Translations under genes and position numbers: made by a program
Shown here: positions 10,001 through 18,244 of the stretch, piece after piece
How the letters are laid out: every line of letters begins with the position of its first letter
Numbering within the stretch: the stretch's first letter is position 1
Notes under the pieces: model-generated
The model's database searches: none
Told to the model about the DNA's origin: nothing
What the model saw: only the letters and a program-made list of their open reading frames with translations
From: Bacteroidota bacterium
Lineage (GTDB): Bacteria > Bacteroidota > Bacteroidia > Chitinophagales > LD1
Assembly (NCBI GenBank): GCA_947475165.1
Contig: CANJLD010000008.1
Coordinates: 1-64,000, forward strand
Direction: 5' to 3'
Length of the DNA stretch: 64,000 nt

Positions 10001-12103
10001 TCCATTCACATGAACTGTAAAAGAACCATCAGCCGCACCAATACATGACACATCCGCCTGAGCATCTATACTTACGGAAATGATATATGAGTTACCAATA
10101 GTGATACTCATTGTGTCTTCACAATTATTATCGTCATAAACACCTACCACATAATTGCCAGCACCAATTCCGGTAAATACATTTCCAGGTTGAAGTGGTC
10201 CGCCATTTAAAGAGTAACTATATGGTGGAGTGCCACCGCTTGCTGTTACCGTAATAGTTCCGTCAAATACATTCGCACAGCTTGCATCAGTTGATGAAAG
10301 TGTTTGTGTAATATCTGTAGGCTGCCCTATAACTATTGGCGTGCCATAAGGCTGAATACAGCCAAAGTTGTCTTTCACAAATACATTATACGTACCTGCA
10401 ACAAGACCTGTAAAAATACTTGATGGTTGATAGGTTACACCACCATCTACCGAATAAGTTAAACCGCCATTACCACCCGAGGCGTTAACAGTAATTGTCC
10501 CTGTTCCGCTACCATTACACAATGCGTCAGTAAAGTTTACCGAATTGTATGTAATAACAGGAACAATACTTACAGATGCCCCTCCTGTAAATCCGGTTGT
10601 TCTTACACAACCGTTAGCATCGGTAAGCGATGTAAATGCGTAAATAGTAGGACTTAAGGTAGGACTAACGGTAATTGGGTCGCCACTATTTAAACCGGCT
10701 GCACCAAAATTGCTTACACCATCAGAATAATTAATGCTGAATGGGCCGGTACCTGGATTCAAGTTTACATTAATGCTGGCCGATGTGCCCGGGCATATAG
10801 TCTGACTAACCGGTGACATACTTGCATTTGGGGTAGCAACACCAACAACAGTAATAGTATTCGAATAAGCAGATACACCGCATCTGTCGGTTGCTTTTCT
10901 TCTTATAACATAAGTAGCGCCAACAGGAACTGTTGTAGGACTGTTCCATGTTGTTGTTGAAACCCCTACAGCATTATAAGTTGAGCCGCCATCGGTAGAT
11001 AATTCCCAATCATATGTAAAAGCTCCTCCGTTTGCAAAGCCTACAGTACCTCCGGTAGCACCTAAAATATTGGAAAAGTTTCCAATCGGCAAACCCTCAC
11101 AAACATTTGAGTTATTGCCAATTCCCCCAATTACACCACCATCTGCAGCGGGTATCGTTTGGATATTCAACCCAACATTAACCAACCCTGTAGCACAAAC
11201 ATCTACCAAACGAACTTCCACATTATCAGTTGAGCTTAGCACATATCCACTAGGAGACCCAACCACCCCTGCCGGACCACCGCCTGCAGCATTGTAAATC
11301 AAACCACCATTTACATATATCTGAAAATTATCGTCATGTGCATTATCTGAGATAGTGTATAACCCGCAAGGAAATCCTGTCCTCCTTGCCCGAATTGCGA
11401 AATTGTCATTCGGAACTTCGCAACCCGACCAACCTGGTGCTGTAGATGGATTACTATTTGCAGCCCAAAAAGCCGTAGTTACAAAATTCAGGTTATTGTC
11501 AACATAAACTCCGTAGCGCGCATCAGGAATAGGAATTGCAATATCAGTTGTTGCAAAAGCTTCCACATTCCAAACATTAGCGCCTGATCCTGGATCAGTT
11601 GAAGGAATACACTCTTTGTAATCAAGAATTGCCGATCCTTGACCGGGAATCCACGCGTTACATGTACTGTTGCCTGTATTCCATGAGTTAGTATTTACCG
11701 CAACTATTCCGTTAAATGTTCCCGACCACCATTCAGCCGATTCGGGTCTTGGAATTGCCGGACAATCACCACCTGTCCAAGGGTCTTTAACAGGTGTAAA
11801 TGAGTTATTATAGGTCAATGCACCAGAGGAAGTAGACAAAGTCATATCCCATACATAGGGAAGCACTGCGGAGTTGGTAACATAGTTAAAGGAGTAAATT
11901 CTGCCTGGCAAGGCATTGAAATTTACATACGTACCGCTACCCACGTTTACGTTTGTCCAAGAAGCAGTTGGCGTGAGTGTTCCGCCTTCATTATTTGCAC
12001 TAATTCCGCATTGAGCTTGTGTTGTTTGATTACTAGTAAGGCATACAACAAACAAAAACAGGAAACGTAGAAAATTACTTGTAGAGAATAAACTTTTTCT
12101 CAT
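7019..12103 (-). CDS. SprB-repeat adhesin with gliding-motility-associated (type B) T9SS C-terminal domain
   Basis: 1694 residues. The signal peptide ends near NQTTQAQ. The N-terminal about 330 residues form a domain shared with the upstream-strand paralogue at 1-6929 (both mature ends begin QCG and carry NEGGTLTPT). About 13 SprB repeats follow, each near 75-80 residues with a conserved Cys. The last about 95 residues (FIPSAFTPNGDNLNDRF ... IFDRWG ... YVWQ) match the gliding motility-associated C-terminal domain, the T9SS type B sorting signal. The protein is predicted to be exported and displayed at the cell surface, probably as an adhesin. It has its own promoter candidate and terminator. 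Confidence 0.93.
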   Translation of the reverse strand: MRKSLFSTSNFLRFLFLFVVCLTSNQTTQAQCGISANNEGGTLTPTASWTNVNVGSGTYVNFNALPGRIYSFNYVTNSAVLPYVWDMTLSTSSGALTYNNSFTPVKDPWTGGDCPAIPRPESAEWWSGTFNGIVAVNTNSWNTGNSTCNAWIPGQGSAILDYKECIPSTDPGSGANVWNVEAFATTDIAIPIPDARYGVYVDNNLNFVTTAFWAANSNPSTAPGWSGCEVPNDNFAIRARRTGFPCGLYTISDNAHDDNFQIYVNGGLIYNAAGGGPAGVVGSPSGYVLSSTDNVEVRLVDVCATGLVNVGLNIQTIPAADGGVIGGIGNNSNVCEGLPIGNFSNILGATGGTVGFANGGAFTYDWELSTDGGSTYNAVGVSTTTWNSPTTVPVGATYVIRRKATDRCGVSAYSNTITVVGVATPNASMSPVSQTICPGTSASINVNLNPGTGPFSINYSDGVSNFGAAGLNSGDPITVSPTLSPTIYAFTSLTDANGCVRTTGFTGGASVSIVPVITYNSVNFTDALCNGSGTGTITVNASGGNGGLTYSVDGGVTYQPSSIFTGLVAGTYNVFVKDNFGCIQPYGTPIVIGQPTDITQTLSSTDASCANVFDGTITVTASGGTPPYSYSLNGGPLQPGNVFTGIGAGNYVVGVYDDNNCEDTMSITIGNSYIISVSIDAQADVSCIGAADGSFTVHVNGGIPAYSYSINGVTYQPSGTFTGLSAGTYIVIGRDAKGCTETVNVTIAPPTPIVVAIDSVDNVLCNGTATGNVYVSATGGTPGYTYSWSNGAVTEDITGVVAAVYNVTVTDSRGCFSTAAATVSEPLPLFLNIASYNDLLCAGDSSGAIDITANGGVPPYSYLWSNGEITEDIDELKLGTYTATVTDGNGCNVTITQVISEPTPLVVTAVGTDATCFGASNGSVDITVSGGTPAYSYLWSTFETSEDINNLSGGVYNVIVSDNNGCQQTQSVTIGEPAELVLSTVVTQITCFNDNDGAIDLSVTGGTPTYTYVWSNGATTEDLSSLSGGTYAVTATDANGCTAITSVIIVNPAPINMSFIVKNPLCYLDTNGSVDMITSGGTAPYTFIWSNGGTTEDLANIGTGSYIVTVTDSRGCSKIDSAILNEPSQIYTSGFIKNVTCNGNCDGFIDITAYGGTLPYDFDWSNQSSTEDVGNLCGANYTVTVTDANGCQAASLYVVSEPAVLHVQAVGTDISCFGGNNGSVAAIPTGGKSPYEYLWSNFIPDSTQTGLYAGKYIVLLTDSNGCHTYDSINIIEPAVITITGQVTDVFCNGFNTGVVAITVGGGTPGYTFAWSNGATTQSISSLLAGTYSVTVTDSRGCIKTSTFVVAESGGMHTTVSISNPKCFGSNDAFISVQVTGGTPPYVYNWSTSPSQLGATATNLDAGTYELTITDVNSCSATVSSSIANPTPITITTNPTDSKCYNTSTGVVVAIATGGNAPYIYELNGVIQASNTFNNLGVGTYVIAVRDVNGCEATQNFDIFAPVPVTVDLVAPQIVILQGMTTSLIANASSPNSPIIHYMWEPGVDSIFNFDNCADASNCFNPNVTPHYTTVFTVTVMNADSCYASDTATIIVEVEPSAFIPSAFTPNGDNLNDRFEFDILGATNIDIEIFDRWGHKIYANANQPNGINGQNGWDGKNDGKVMPYDTYVWQMKITYFDGLVKDRSGTVTIMK

Positions 12104-12160
12104 GCGCTATGAGTTTTGTGGTTTAAATTATGTGTTTAGATAGTGCGTAAAAACCGCCCG

Positions 12161-12193
12161 CAAAAAATACAGACAGTTGAAACTTGCGGCAAA
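12161..12193 (-). promoter_or_regulatory. Candidate Bacteroidota promoter for the 7019-12103 adhesin
   Basis: On the minus strand TTTG (12193-12190) is followed after exactly 20 nt by TATTTTTTG (12169-12161). This fits the -33 TTTG / -7 TAnnTTTG consensus except for one extra T. Transcription would start about 50 nt before the ATG at 12103. Confidence 0.45.
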
Positions 12194-12273
12194 ATAAGAC
12201 GTTAAAGGAAAATCCCAAAAAAAATGATGAGATTTTTTGAAATTGGCTTGAAAACCGATAGAAACTGCAAAAA

Positions 12274-13425
12274 TCAATCAGTAAGAACTTCTTCGTTTTT
12301 AAAAACTGATGCTATTTTGAACGAATTACTTACAAATAAAATTTTAGGATTGCCGTTCCGTTCAATGTGATAATAAAGCTGATTTAAAATCTTTGAAAGT
12401 GCTTCCAATTGATTCGGTTCAAGTTTTGTGGAAAGACCTGTGGCAAATTTCAGTTCTTCACCATCTAATTTTTCGCTGTTTCCATAAAGCGAAATCAAAC
12501 TGCATTCGCGTAAAAAGAAGAGCGCATACTTTAAAAATATTTTTTGATTCTCTCTGCCTATTTTAGAGATTTCTTCTACCCATTCAAATAATTTCGAAGA
12601 ATTATCTGCCGAATTTTTGTCCTTCAATTTAAAGCAACAAACCAGCCAGCGGTGCAATAACTTATCGTTCGCATTCTCCTCTCCTTCTGCATAATTGAGT
12701 GCTACGTTAAAATTTCCATCGCTGATGCGCGCAATTCGTTTAGCCGCATTTTCATCCATTTCAAAGCGCTTAAGCAAGGCATCCTTCACATCGGTATCTT
12801 CAATAGCATTTACTTTAATCAGTTGGGTTCGTGAAATGATGGTATTCAATATCATTTCTACGTTCTCTACTATCAGAATAAAAATGGTATTAGCTGGCGG
12901 CTCTTCAATTACTTTTAAAAGTGTGTTGCCTGCTTCCTTTAAAAATTCTGCCAGCCAGATAATCTGAATTTTATAAGCCGACTCATACGTCTTCATATTC
13001 ATGCCGCGGATTATTTCGTGACACTCGCGCACGGTTATATTTCCCTGCCTGTTTTCTGCACCAATACTTTGCAGCCAATCATTTGAATTCATGTAGGCAT
13101 TAGATGCCAGTGCGGTTCTCCACTGGGTAATGTAGTCGCTGCTGATAGGTGGTTCAGTTGATTTTTTTATAACTACCGGAAAAGTAAAATGCACATCGGG
13201 ATGAATGAATTTTTGATTCTTAACACACGAAGAACAGACTCCGCACGAATCATCCTCTTGCTTGTTTTCGCATTGGATGTATTGGGCCAGCGATAAGGCG
13301 AGAGCAAGATTTCCGTCCCCTTCCGGCCCAAGCAACATCAAAGCATGGGGAATTTTCCCCGAACCCGCCATACCGGTGAGTTTGGTTTTAATTTCCTGTT
13401 GCCCTATTACCTCTTTAAACTGCAT
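12274..13425 (-). CDS. holB: DNA polymerase III delta' subunit
   Basis: 383 residues, AAA+ clamp-loader subunit. The N-terminal domain has GPEGDGN at residues 33-39 where an active ATPase would have GxxGxGK; loss of the Lys is normal for the non-hydrolysing delta' subunit. Four Cys (52, 61, 64, 67) form the zinc module of delta'/tau subunits. An EEPP motif (IEEPPANT) follows. The C-terminal helical domain is less conserved. The ATG directly follows the TAA of the peroxidase gene at 13426, so the two are probably co-transcribed. A misread as DnaX is unlikely because of length and the dead Walker A. Confidence 0.88.
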   Translation of the reverse strand: MQFKEVIGQQEIKTKLTGMAGSGKIPHALMLLGPEGDGNLALALSLAQYIQCENKQEDDSCGVCSSCVKNQKFIHPDVHFTFPVVIKKSTEPPISSDYITQWRTALASNAYMNSNDWLQSIGAENRQGNITVRECHEIIRGMNMKTYESAYKIQIIWLAEFLKEAGNTLLKVIEEPPANTIFILIVENVEMILNTIISRTQLIKVNAIEDTDVKDALLKRFEMDENAAKRIARISDGNFNVALNYAEGEENANDKLLHRWLVCCFKLKDKNSADNSSKLFEWVEEISKIGRENQKIFLKYALFFLRECSLISLYGNSEKLDGEELKFATGLSTKLEPNQLEALSKILNQLYYHIERNGNPKILFVSNSFKIASVFKNEEVLTD

Positions 13426-13905
13426 TTATTTTTCTATCAGGCTTATCACTTCTTCCGAAAGCGGGTCGACCGGTGCGCCAAAAATTTTTATCACATTTCC
13501 GTTTTCATCAATCAGATATTTTTGAAAATTCCATTTCACTTCGCTGTCGCGGTAGCCGTTCAATTCCTTCTTCATTAAAAATTCGTAGAGCGGATGGGGA
13601 TTGTTTCCGAGTATTTTCACTTTTTCGGTTAACGGAAAGGTAACTCCAAAATTTACTTCACAGAATTGTTCAATTTCCTGTGCGCTGCCTGGTTCCTGTT
13701 CGCCAAAATCGTTGCAAGGCAAACCTATTACTTCTACTTTGGCTTTAAGGTTCTGATACAATTCTTCTAACTGTTTGTATTGCGGAGTATAACCGCAAGC
13801 CGAAGCTGTATTGACCAATAAAATTTTTTTGCCTTTGAATTTTGAAAGGTTAAGCTCGTTGCCTTTAATGTCTTTCAACGGATAATCGTAAACGGTTTTG
13901 CTCAT
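13426..13905 (-). CDS. Glutathione peroxidase family protein (Cys type)
   Basis: The start is taken at 13905 (MSKTVYDYPL); an upstream in-frame ATG at 13959 would add 18 residues encoded by a heptanucleotide repeat and is unlikely. 159 residues. Peroxidatic Cys37 in NTASACGYTPQY, Gln70 in DFGEQEPGS, Trp125-Asn126 in VKWNFQKYL complete the catalytic tetrad, with Cys82 placed as a resolving Cys. This is the bacterial monomeric form, which usually uses thioredoxin rather than glutathione to reduce hydroperoxides. No signal peptide, so cytosolic. The stop codon abuts the holB start. Confidence 0.9.
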   Translation of the reverse strand: MSKTVYDYPLKDIKGNELNLSKFKGKKILLVNTASACGYTPQYKQLEELYQNLKAKVEVIGLPCNDFGEQEPGSAQEIEQFCEVNFGVTFPLTEKVKILGNNPHPLYEFLMKKELNGYRDSEVKWNFQKYLIDENGNVIKIFGAPVDPLSEEVISLIEK

Positions 13906-13923
13906 GGCGTGAAAATATAAAAA

Positions 13924-13958
13924 GACGATAGACATTAGACACAAGACAATAGACGACA
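13924..13958. repeat. Heptanucleotide tandem repeat, consensus GACAATA (5 units)
   Basis: Five consecutive 7-nt units read gacgata, gacatta, gacacaa, gacaata, gacgaca. They fill the 74-bp gap between the divergent peroxidase and glycosyltransferase-like genes, where promoters are expected. Confidence 0.85.
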
Positions 13959-13965
13959 CAATTTT

Positions 13966-13973
13966 TAGTTTTG
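13966..13973 (+). promoter_or_regulatory. Candidate -7 box placing transcription start at the start codon
   Basis: TAGTTTTG matches TAnnTTTG. With the usual spacing of about 7 nt the transcript would begin at or next to the ATG at 13980, suggesting a leaderless mRNA. No clear -33 box is seen; the heptad repeat occupies that place. Confidence 0.35.
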
Positions 13974-13979
13974 TACGAA

Positions 13980-14888
13980 ATGAAACTCGCCCACATTATT
14001 AATCCTGTAAAAGTTTCTGCTGCGTCCGAATTAGGAATAGCACAGCCGATAACTTTTGAGAGTATACGTATTGCGAAAGAATTTGCAGCCGGTAAGGTTG
14101 ATGTAGAACTCTACACCGTTTGCTTTGAAGAAGATTGCGAAATTATTCCCGCGTTCTTTACTCAACTTCCAAACCTTATGCGCTCTGTTCTTGACCTTGG
14201 AAAATTTTCGAGGCCGAAAAAATATCCTGTACTAACAGATGTTCTTACCGCTTTGTATAATGCAGGCAATCCAGAGTATTTGATTTTTACTAACATGGAT
14301 ATTTCGCTTATGCCGCAGTTTTATGTTACCGTGAGCGAAATGCTGAAAGAGGGCTTTGATGCGCTGCTGATTAACCGGAGGTGTATTTCAACCAAATATA
14401 AAACGGTTGCTGAACTACCGCTGATGTATTCCGATTACGGCAAGCCGCATCCGGGGTTTGATTGTTTTGTTTTTAAGCGCGAACTGCTGAGCAAATTTAT
14501 TCTTGAAAATATTTGCGTGGGTGTTTCGTTCAGCGAAGTGGCGTTGGTGCATAACCTGATTGCCTTTTCAGAGAAATTAAAATTAGTGGATGACCTGCAC
14601 CTTACTTTTCATATAGGCACCGAAGTAATGCCTCCCCTCGACCCTGAATATTATACGCATAACCGGAACGAGTACGAGCAAAAAATTTATCCTCGGCTGA
14701 AACAACATCTCGATATCGGCAAGTTTCCGTATTCGGAATTGGAGTTTTATAAAAGAATAACCAAGTGGGCTTTAAACCCGGTGTTTAGAACACATCAGGT
14801 ATTGGAATTGGAAGGAAAAAGTTTGGGAAGAAGATTGAAGTATAAATTAGATGAGCTGCGGTTTTCTTTATTATCTAAAATCAAGTAA
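13980..14888 (+). CDS. Glycosyltransferase-like protein
   Basis: 302 residues from the ATG at 13980 (MKLAHIINPVKV). A TTG nine bases upstream is in frame but lies in the candidate promoter. The region around residues 95-175 has a nucleotide-sugar-transferase look: a segment ending in TNMDISL, in the place of a GT-A DxD-type motif, then LLINRR and HPGFDCFVFKRE. No signal peptide or membrane helix. It faces the O-acetylation genes convergently, so a role in surface polysaccharide synthesis is possible but unproven. I cannot assign a substrate. Confidence 0.6.
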   Translation: MKLAHIINPVKVSAASELGIAQPITFESIRIAKEFAAGKVDVELYTVCFEEDCEIIPAFFTQLPNLMRSVLDLGKFSRPKKYPVLTDVLTALYNAGNPEYLIFTNMDISLMPQFYVTVSEMLKEGFDALLINRRCISTKYKTVAELPLMYSDYGKPHPGFDCFVFKRELLSKFILENICVGVSFSEVALVHNLIAFSEKLKLVDDLHLTFHIGTEVMPPLDPEYYTHNRNEYEQKIYPRLKQHLDIGKFPYSELEFYKRITKWALNPVFRTHQVLELEGKSLGRRLKYKLDELRFSLLSKIK

Positions 14889-14921
14889 ACCCGTGCCACG
14901 GTTTGAAACCGTGGCACGGGT
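14889..14921. terminator. Bidirectional terminator, perfect 16-bp palindrome
   Basis: A perfect inverted repeat with 16-nt arms (arm ACCCGTGCCACGGTTT) around a single central G starts at the base after the stop codon of the glycosyltransferase-like gene and ends two bases before the stop of the convergent GNAT gene. It can end transcription from both sides. The GC-rich arms resemble a palindromic intergenic repeat more than a minimal terminator. Confidence 0.75.
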
Positions 14922-14923
14922 AA

Positions 14924-15406
14924 TTATTTTCGAATCATCACAAAATCATTCATAAAATATCCTCCGCCAATATCAAAATCGCCAACGGTTTCTATTACAA
15001 AACCTACTTTGAAATAAAAATTGATGGATTTATAGTTGGTGCGGTTTACTTGTAGCTTAATCGGTTTGTCAGCATCTATTTGCGACAGCACAAAATCAAA
15101 AAATTGTTTGCCTATTCCGCTACGGTGTTTGGCAACATCTAAGTAAAATTTGTGTAGGTAATAGAATTCTTCTTTCCATTCTATACCGGCATAAGCTACA
15201 AGTTCATCATTTACATACGCCATAAAATATTTTTCTCCGCGCTGCATACTTTCTTTTATTGCTTTTATCGAGTACCGGTTAAGCAGCATGAACTCAATTT
15301 GCTCTGTGCTGATAATAGCCGGGTAATGTTCGCGCCATATTTTTTGCGCCAGTTGGTTGATGAGCCGAATATCTTCTTCAGTCGCTTTTCTAAATAGAAG
15401 CTGCAT
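14924..15406 (-). CDS. GNAT family N-acetyltransferase
   Basis: 160 residues. Acetyl-CoA-binding motif A is at LDVAKHRSGIGKQFF (about residues 92-106), with the R-x-x-G-x-G/A pattern; motif B follows in NYKSINFYFKVGF. Single-domain, cytosolic. The substrate cannot be told from sequence. It lies 12 bp after the MBOAT gene on the same strand and may be read with it. Confidence 0.85.
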   Translation of the reverse strand: MQLLFRKATEEDIRLINQLAQKIWREHYPAIISTEQIEFMLLNRYSIKAIKESMQRGEKYFMAYVNDELVAYAGIEWKEEFYYLHKFYLDVAKHRSGIGKQFFDFVLSQIDADKPIKLQVNRTNYKSINFYFKVGFVIETVGDFDIGGGYFMNDFVMIRK

Positions 15407-15418
15407 TTCAATTCTTTA

Positions 15419-16897
15419 TTAGAATTGAAAATAAATAAACGGTTGAATGCTGCTGCTTTTTACCTGAATAAGAATGACAACCATGCCAACCATTACTGCA
15501 ACTTTTGCGGCAAGCGGCATTTGGGTGATGATGTTTTGCGCTTTCAGTTCAATATTTTTTGGAATGAAATGTAAAGTATACCCCATTAACAGAACAAGGA
15601 GAATATTGCGGTAACCGGTGATAAAATCGAAAAACACCGAGGGTGTGAAATGAAAAGCAATTTGCGAAATCATACTACCGGCAGCGTGCATGTCATCGGC
15701 ACGGAAAAATATCCAGCAGAAACAAACGAAGTGAAAGGTGAGCAGCACGCCCGCTATTTTAAAGAACCTGTTGTCGGGAATTTTGAAAAACTCTTTAATG
15801 AATTTATCGATGCCCAGTGCCGCACCATGCAATGCGCCCCATAAAATAAACCGGAAAGCAGCACCGTGCCACAAGCCACCGAGTAGCATAGTCATAAATT
15901 GATTAAAGTAGGTGCGCGCCCTGCCTTTGCGGTTTCCGCCTAGCGATATATATAGGTAATCGCGCAGCCATGTGGAGAGCGAAATGTGCCAGCGCCTCCA
16001 GAACTCTGTGATGCTGGATGACTGATATGGTGAATCGAAATTGAGCGTGAGTTTATAACCGAAGAGCAGAGCAATGCCGATGGCCATATCGCTGTAGCCG
16101 CTGAAGTCGCAATAGATTTGCATGGCATAACCATACACGCCAAACAGATTTTCGAGACCGGTGTAAAGTGTGGGGTTATCGAAAATGCGGTCGACAAAAT
16201 TGGTGCTGATGTAATCGGAAATAATCACCTTTTTGAAAAGTCCTGCTACAATTAGAAACACCGCCTGCCCAAACATTTCTTTGGTGACAAGAGTGGGCTG
16301 ATTGACCTGCGGCAAAAAATCTTTAGCGCGCACAATTGGACCGGCCACCAATTGCGGAAAGAACGAAACAAAAAAGGCATAGTCTATTATTCGGTCGACC
16401 GGCTTTAAATCGCCACGGTAAATTTCAATTGTATAACTGAGTGATTGAAATGTAAAGAACGAAACACCTACCGGTAAGAAAATACTGAAGGGATCGAAAG
16501 GATGATTGCTGAGGTTGCAGAAAATTTCGTATAGGAAATTGGTGTATTTGAAATAGCCGAGCAAGCCAAGATTGAGGACAAGACTGAAAATGAGCCATGC
16601 TTTTTTCTTCCACTGCGAATTGGCATTGTAAATAAAATTTGCGAGGCTGTAATCGATTACCGTAGAAGCAATGAGCAGGATAAAATAAATACCACTGCTT
16701 TTGTAATAGAAGAAGAGCGAGAAGAGAATGACATAAAGTTTCTTGGGGTCGCGTTTATGACGCAGCAAATAAAAGCCGCTGATGAAAAGCATAAACAGCC
16801 ACAGGAAAAAACCGGTGCTGAAAATAAGCGGCTCTTTCGGATGGTAAATAAACTGCTCAAACAGTTTGTTCAGGTCTATGCTCAAACAAGAATTCAT
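15419..16897 (-). CDS. MBOAT family O-acyltransferase (AlgI/DltB-like)
   Basis: 492 residues with about ten predicted membrane helices. The MBOAT signature includes PVGVSFFTFQSLSYTIEIYRG, QIYCDFSGYSDMAIG and the invariant His in GGLWHGAAF (about residue 350). Such proteins pass acyl groups across the membrane for O-acetylation of polysaccharides. The two genes behind it in transcription order (16958 and 18219) encode SGNH proteins, the usual periplasmic partners. The trio is inferred to acetylate a surface glycan. Confidence 0.92.
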   Translation of the reverse strand: MNSCLSIDLNKLFEQFIYHPKEPLIFSTGFFLWLFMLFISGFYLLRHKRDPKKLYVILFSLFFYYKSSGIYFILLIASTVIDYSLANFIYNANSQWKKKAWLIFSLVLNLGLLGYFKYTNFLYEIFCNLSNHPFDPFSIFLPVGVSFFTFQSLSYTIEIYRGDLKPVDRIIDYAFFVSFFPQLVAGPIVRAKDFLPQVNQPTLVTKEMFGQAVFLIVAGLFKKVIISDYISTNFVDRIFDNPTLYTGLENLFGVYGYAMQIYCDFSGYSDMAIGIALLFGYKLTLNFDSPYQSSSITEFWRRWHISLSTWLRDYLYISLGGNRKGRARTYFNQFMTMLLGGLWHGAAFRFILWGALHGAALGIDKFIKEFFKIPDNRFFKIAGVLLTFHFVCFCWIFFRADDMHAAGSMISQIAFHFTPSVFFDFITGYRNILLVLLMGYTLHFIPKNIELKAQNIITQMPLAAKVAVMVGMVVILIQVKSSSIQPFIYFQF

Positions 16898-16957
16898 ACC
16901 CTGACTGTTTTGATGTTTTTCATAAATTCAAAATCCTCATTAGTCATAGCATGAATA

Positions 16958-18244
16958 TTATCTCTTATGGCTAACATATTCGTTGTATGACTTGGTAATG
17001 GCTTCGTATAATAGATTCCCCTGCAACTCGTAACCGGCACGCGAAAAATGAACTCCGTCTTTGCGCATCAGTTTATATTTTTTCCACTGATAGCAACTTT
17101 TATAACCACCGGTGGCAGAAAATAAATCCCAAACCGCGAGGTTGTTTTGTTTTGCATAATCAACCACCATTACATGGTAAGTTGAGATAGCCGTATTGTA
17201 ATATTTGCGGTGGAAATATGAATCGGGCGGAGTGGTAAGAATGATGGGCTTGCCAGGATTATAAAACTGCAATTGCTTTATGAGAGAATCAAGGCGCGCT
17301 TCTGTTAACGTTTTATCGAAAGGTCTTCGTTGTGCTTCATTAGTGCCGAGCGAAATAATAATTACTTCCGGCTTAAGCACGACAGTTTGCTCTGCAAAAT
17401 ATTTTGCGCGCGCATATTGGTATGCCTCCGCACCGTTTACTCCGATAGAGTGATAGAGAACACCACTGCTGTCGTTCTCTAAATTCATTCCGTAAAGAAT
17501 GGCATAACTCTCCGATGAATTGTTCCGGTGTGCCTTCAGAAAAACTTCATTGGTGTTAGCCAGCAGCTGAACGACCGAAACATTTTTCATTTGCGAAGAA
17601 TCTTTACTTACTACACCAAGTTTATTTCCTAACGAATCTTCAAGCGAAAAGTGGTAGGAGGAATCCTGCTGATAGAACAAAGTCATTTTACTGAATGCAT
17701 AATTCAGCGGTGCATAATCGAATGTGCGTATGCGGAACTGTGCGGTATCGTCACTTGTCTTTACCGCAAAACCACCAATGCCGTAATCGAGCGAATCATT
17801 TACATAAACACAACGCTTGCCGTAACATTTTACATTGCTGGTAATTTTATAATTGTATGGTTCGTTACTCCCCGCCACGCGCAACGGCACTATCAAACCA
17901 CGACCGGCATTACCAAAATCTTTTTGAAAATTAGTGCGTACCTGTCCGCTCAGCATATCTGCCTGAATATGCGAATCGCCAATTTGTAAAATGCTGATGC
18001 GTTGATTTTTTTGCGTGCGCTGTAAATACAGTTTGTTAAAGAAACTGTCCAGCACTTTTGCATTGACTATTTCATTCCGCTCTTCATGCACAAACGGGTA
18101 ACTCTTGACTGCAAAGTTTACTTGTGCATTTTGTGCCAGACAGACCATAGACCATAGACCGTAGACGATTGAAAATACAAATGCATTTCTCCATATCCGA
18201 TGGTCAATCGTCAATCGTCTATTTACTCTTCTTCCTTCTTTCAT
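16958..18244 (-). CDS. SGNH/GDSL hydrolase-like protein, partner of the MBOAT acyltransferase
   Basis: 428 residues. SGNH blocks: LQIGDSHIQ (Ser block), IISLGTNEAQ (block III), DGVHFSRAGY (Asp-x-x-His). The N-terminus is odd: residues about 8-14 and 26-34 are encoded by heptanucleotide repeats (18203-18223 and 18142-18169), and the second stretch forms the hydrophobic core of the signal peptide (SIVYGLWSMVCLAQ). The ATG overlaps the end of the preceding SGNH gene by 26 bp, so the two are translationally coupled. The likely role is acetyl transfer or esterase activity on a periplasmic or exported glycan. Confidence 0.85.
   Translation of the reverse strand: MKEGRRVNRRLTIDHRIWRNAFVFSIVYGLWSMVCLAQNAQVNFAVKSYPFVHEERNEIVNAKVLDSFFNKLYLQRTQKNQRISILQIGDSHIQADMLSGQVRTNFQKDFGNAGRGLIVPLRVAGSNEPYNYKITSNVKCYGKRCVYVNDSLDYGIGGFAVKTSDDTAQFRIRTFDYAPLNYAFSKMTLFYQQDSSYHFSLEDSLGNKLGVVSKDSSQMKNVSVVQLLANTNEVFLKAHRNNSSESYAILYGMNLENDSSGVLYHSIGVNGAEAYQYARAKYFAEQTVVLKPEVIIISLGTNEAQRRPFDKTLTEARLDSLIKQLQFYNPGKPIILTTPPDSYFHRKYYNTAISTYHVMVVDYAKQNNLAVWDLFSATGGYKSCYQWKKYKLMRKDGVHFSRAGYELQGNLLYEAITKSYNEYVSHKR
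18142..18223. repeat. Two heptanucleotide tandem blocks inside the SGNH gene start
   Basis: Block one (18142-18169) has four units: agaccat, agaccat, agaccgt, agacgat. Block two (18203-18223) has three: gtcaatc, gtcaatc, gtctatt. Elsewhere in this window such repeats are intergenic; here they are translated as the N-terminus of the protein at 16958-18244. Confidence 0.85.

Noticed and set aside
1..12103. Horizontal island or prophage around the giant adhesins
   Set aside because: No integrase, attachment site or tRNA junction is seen; SprB-type genes are normal for the phylum.
13906..13959. Longer start for the glutathione peroxidase at 13959
   Set aside because: The added residues are translation of the heptanucleotide repeat; the family N-terminus begins at 13905.
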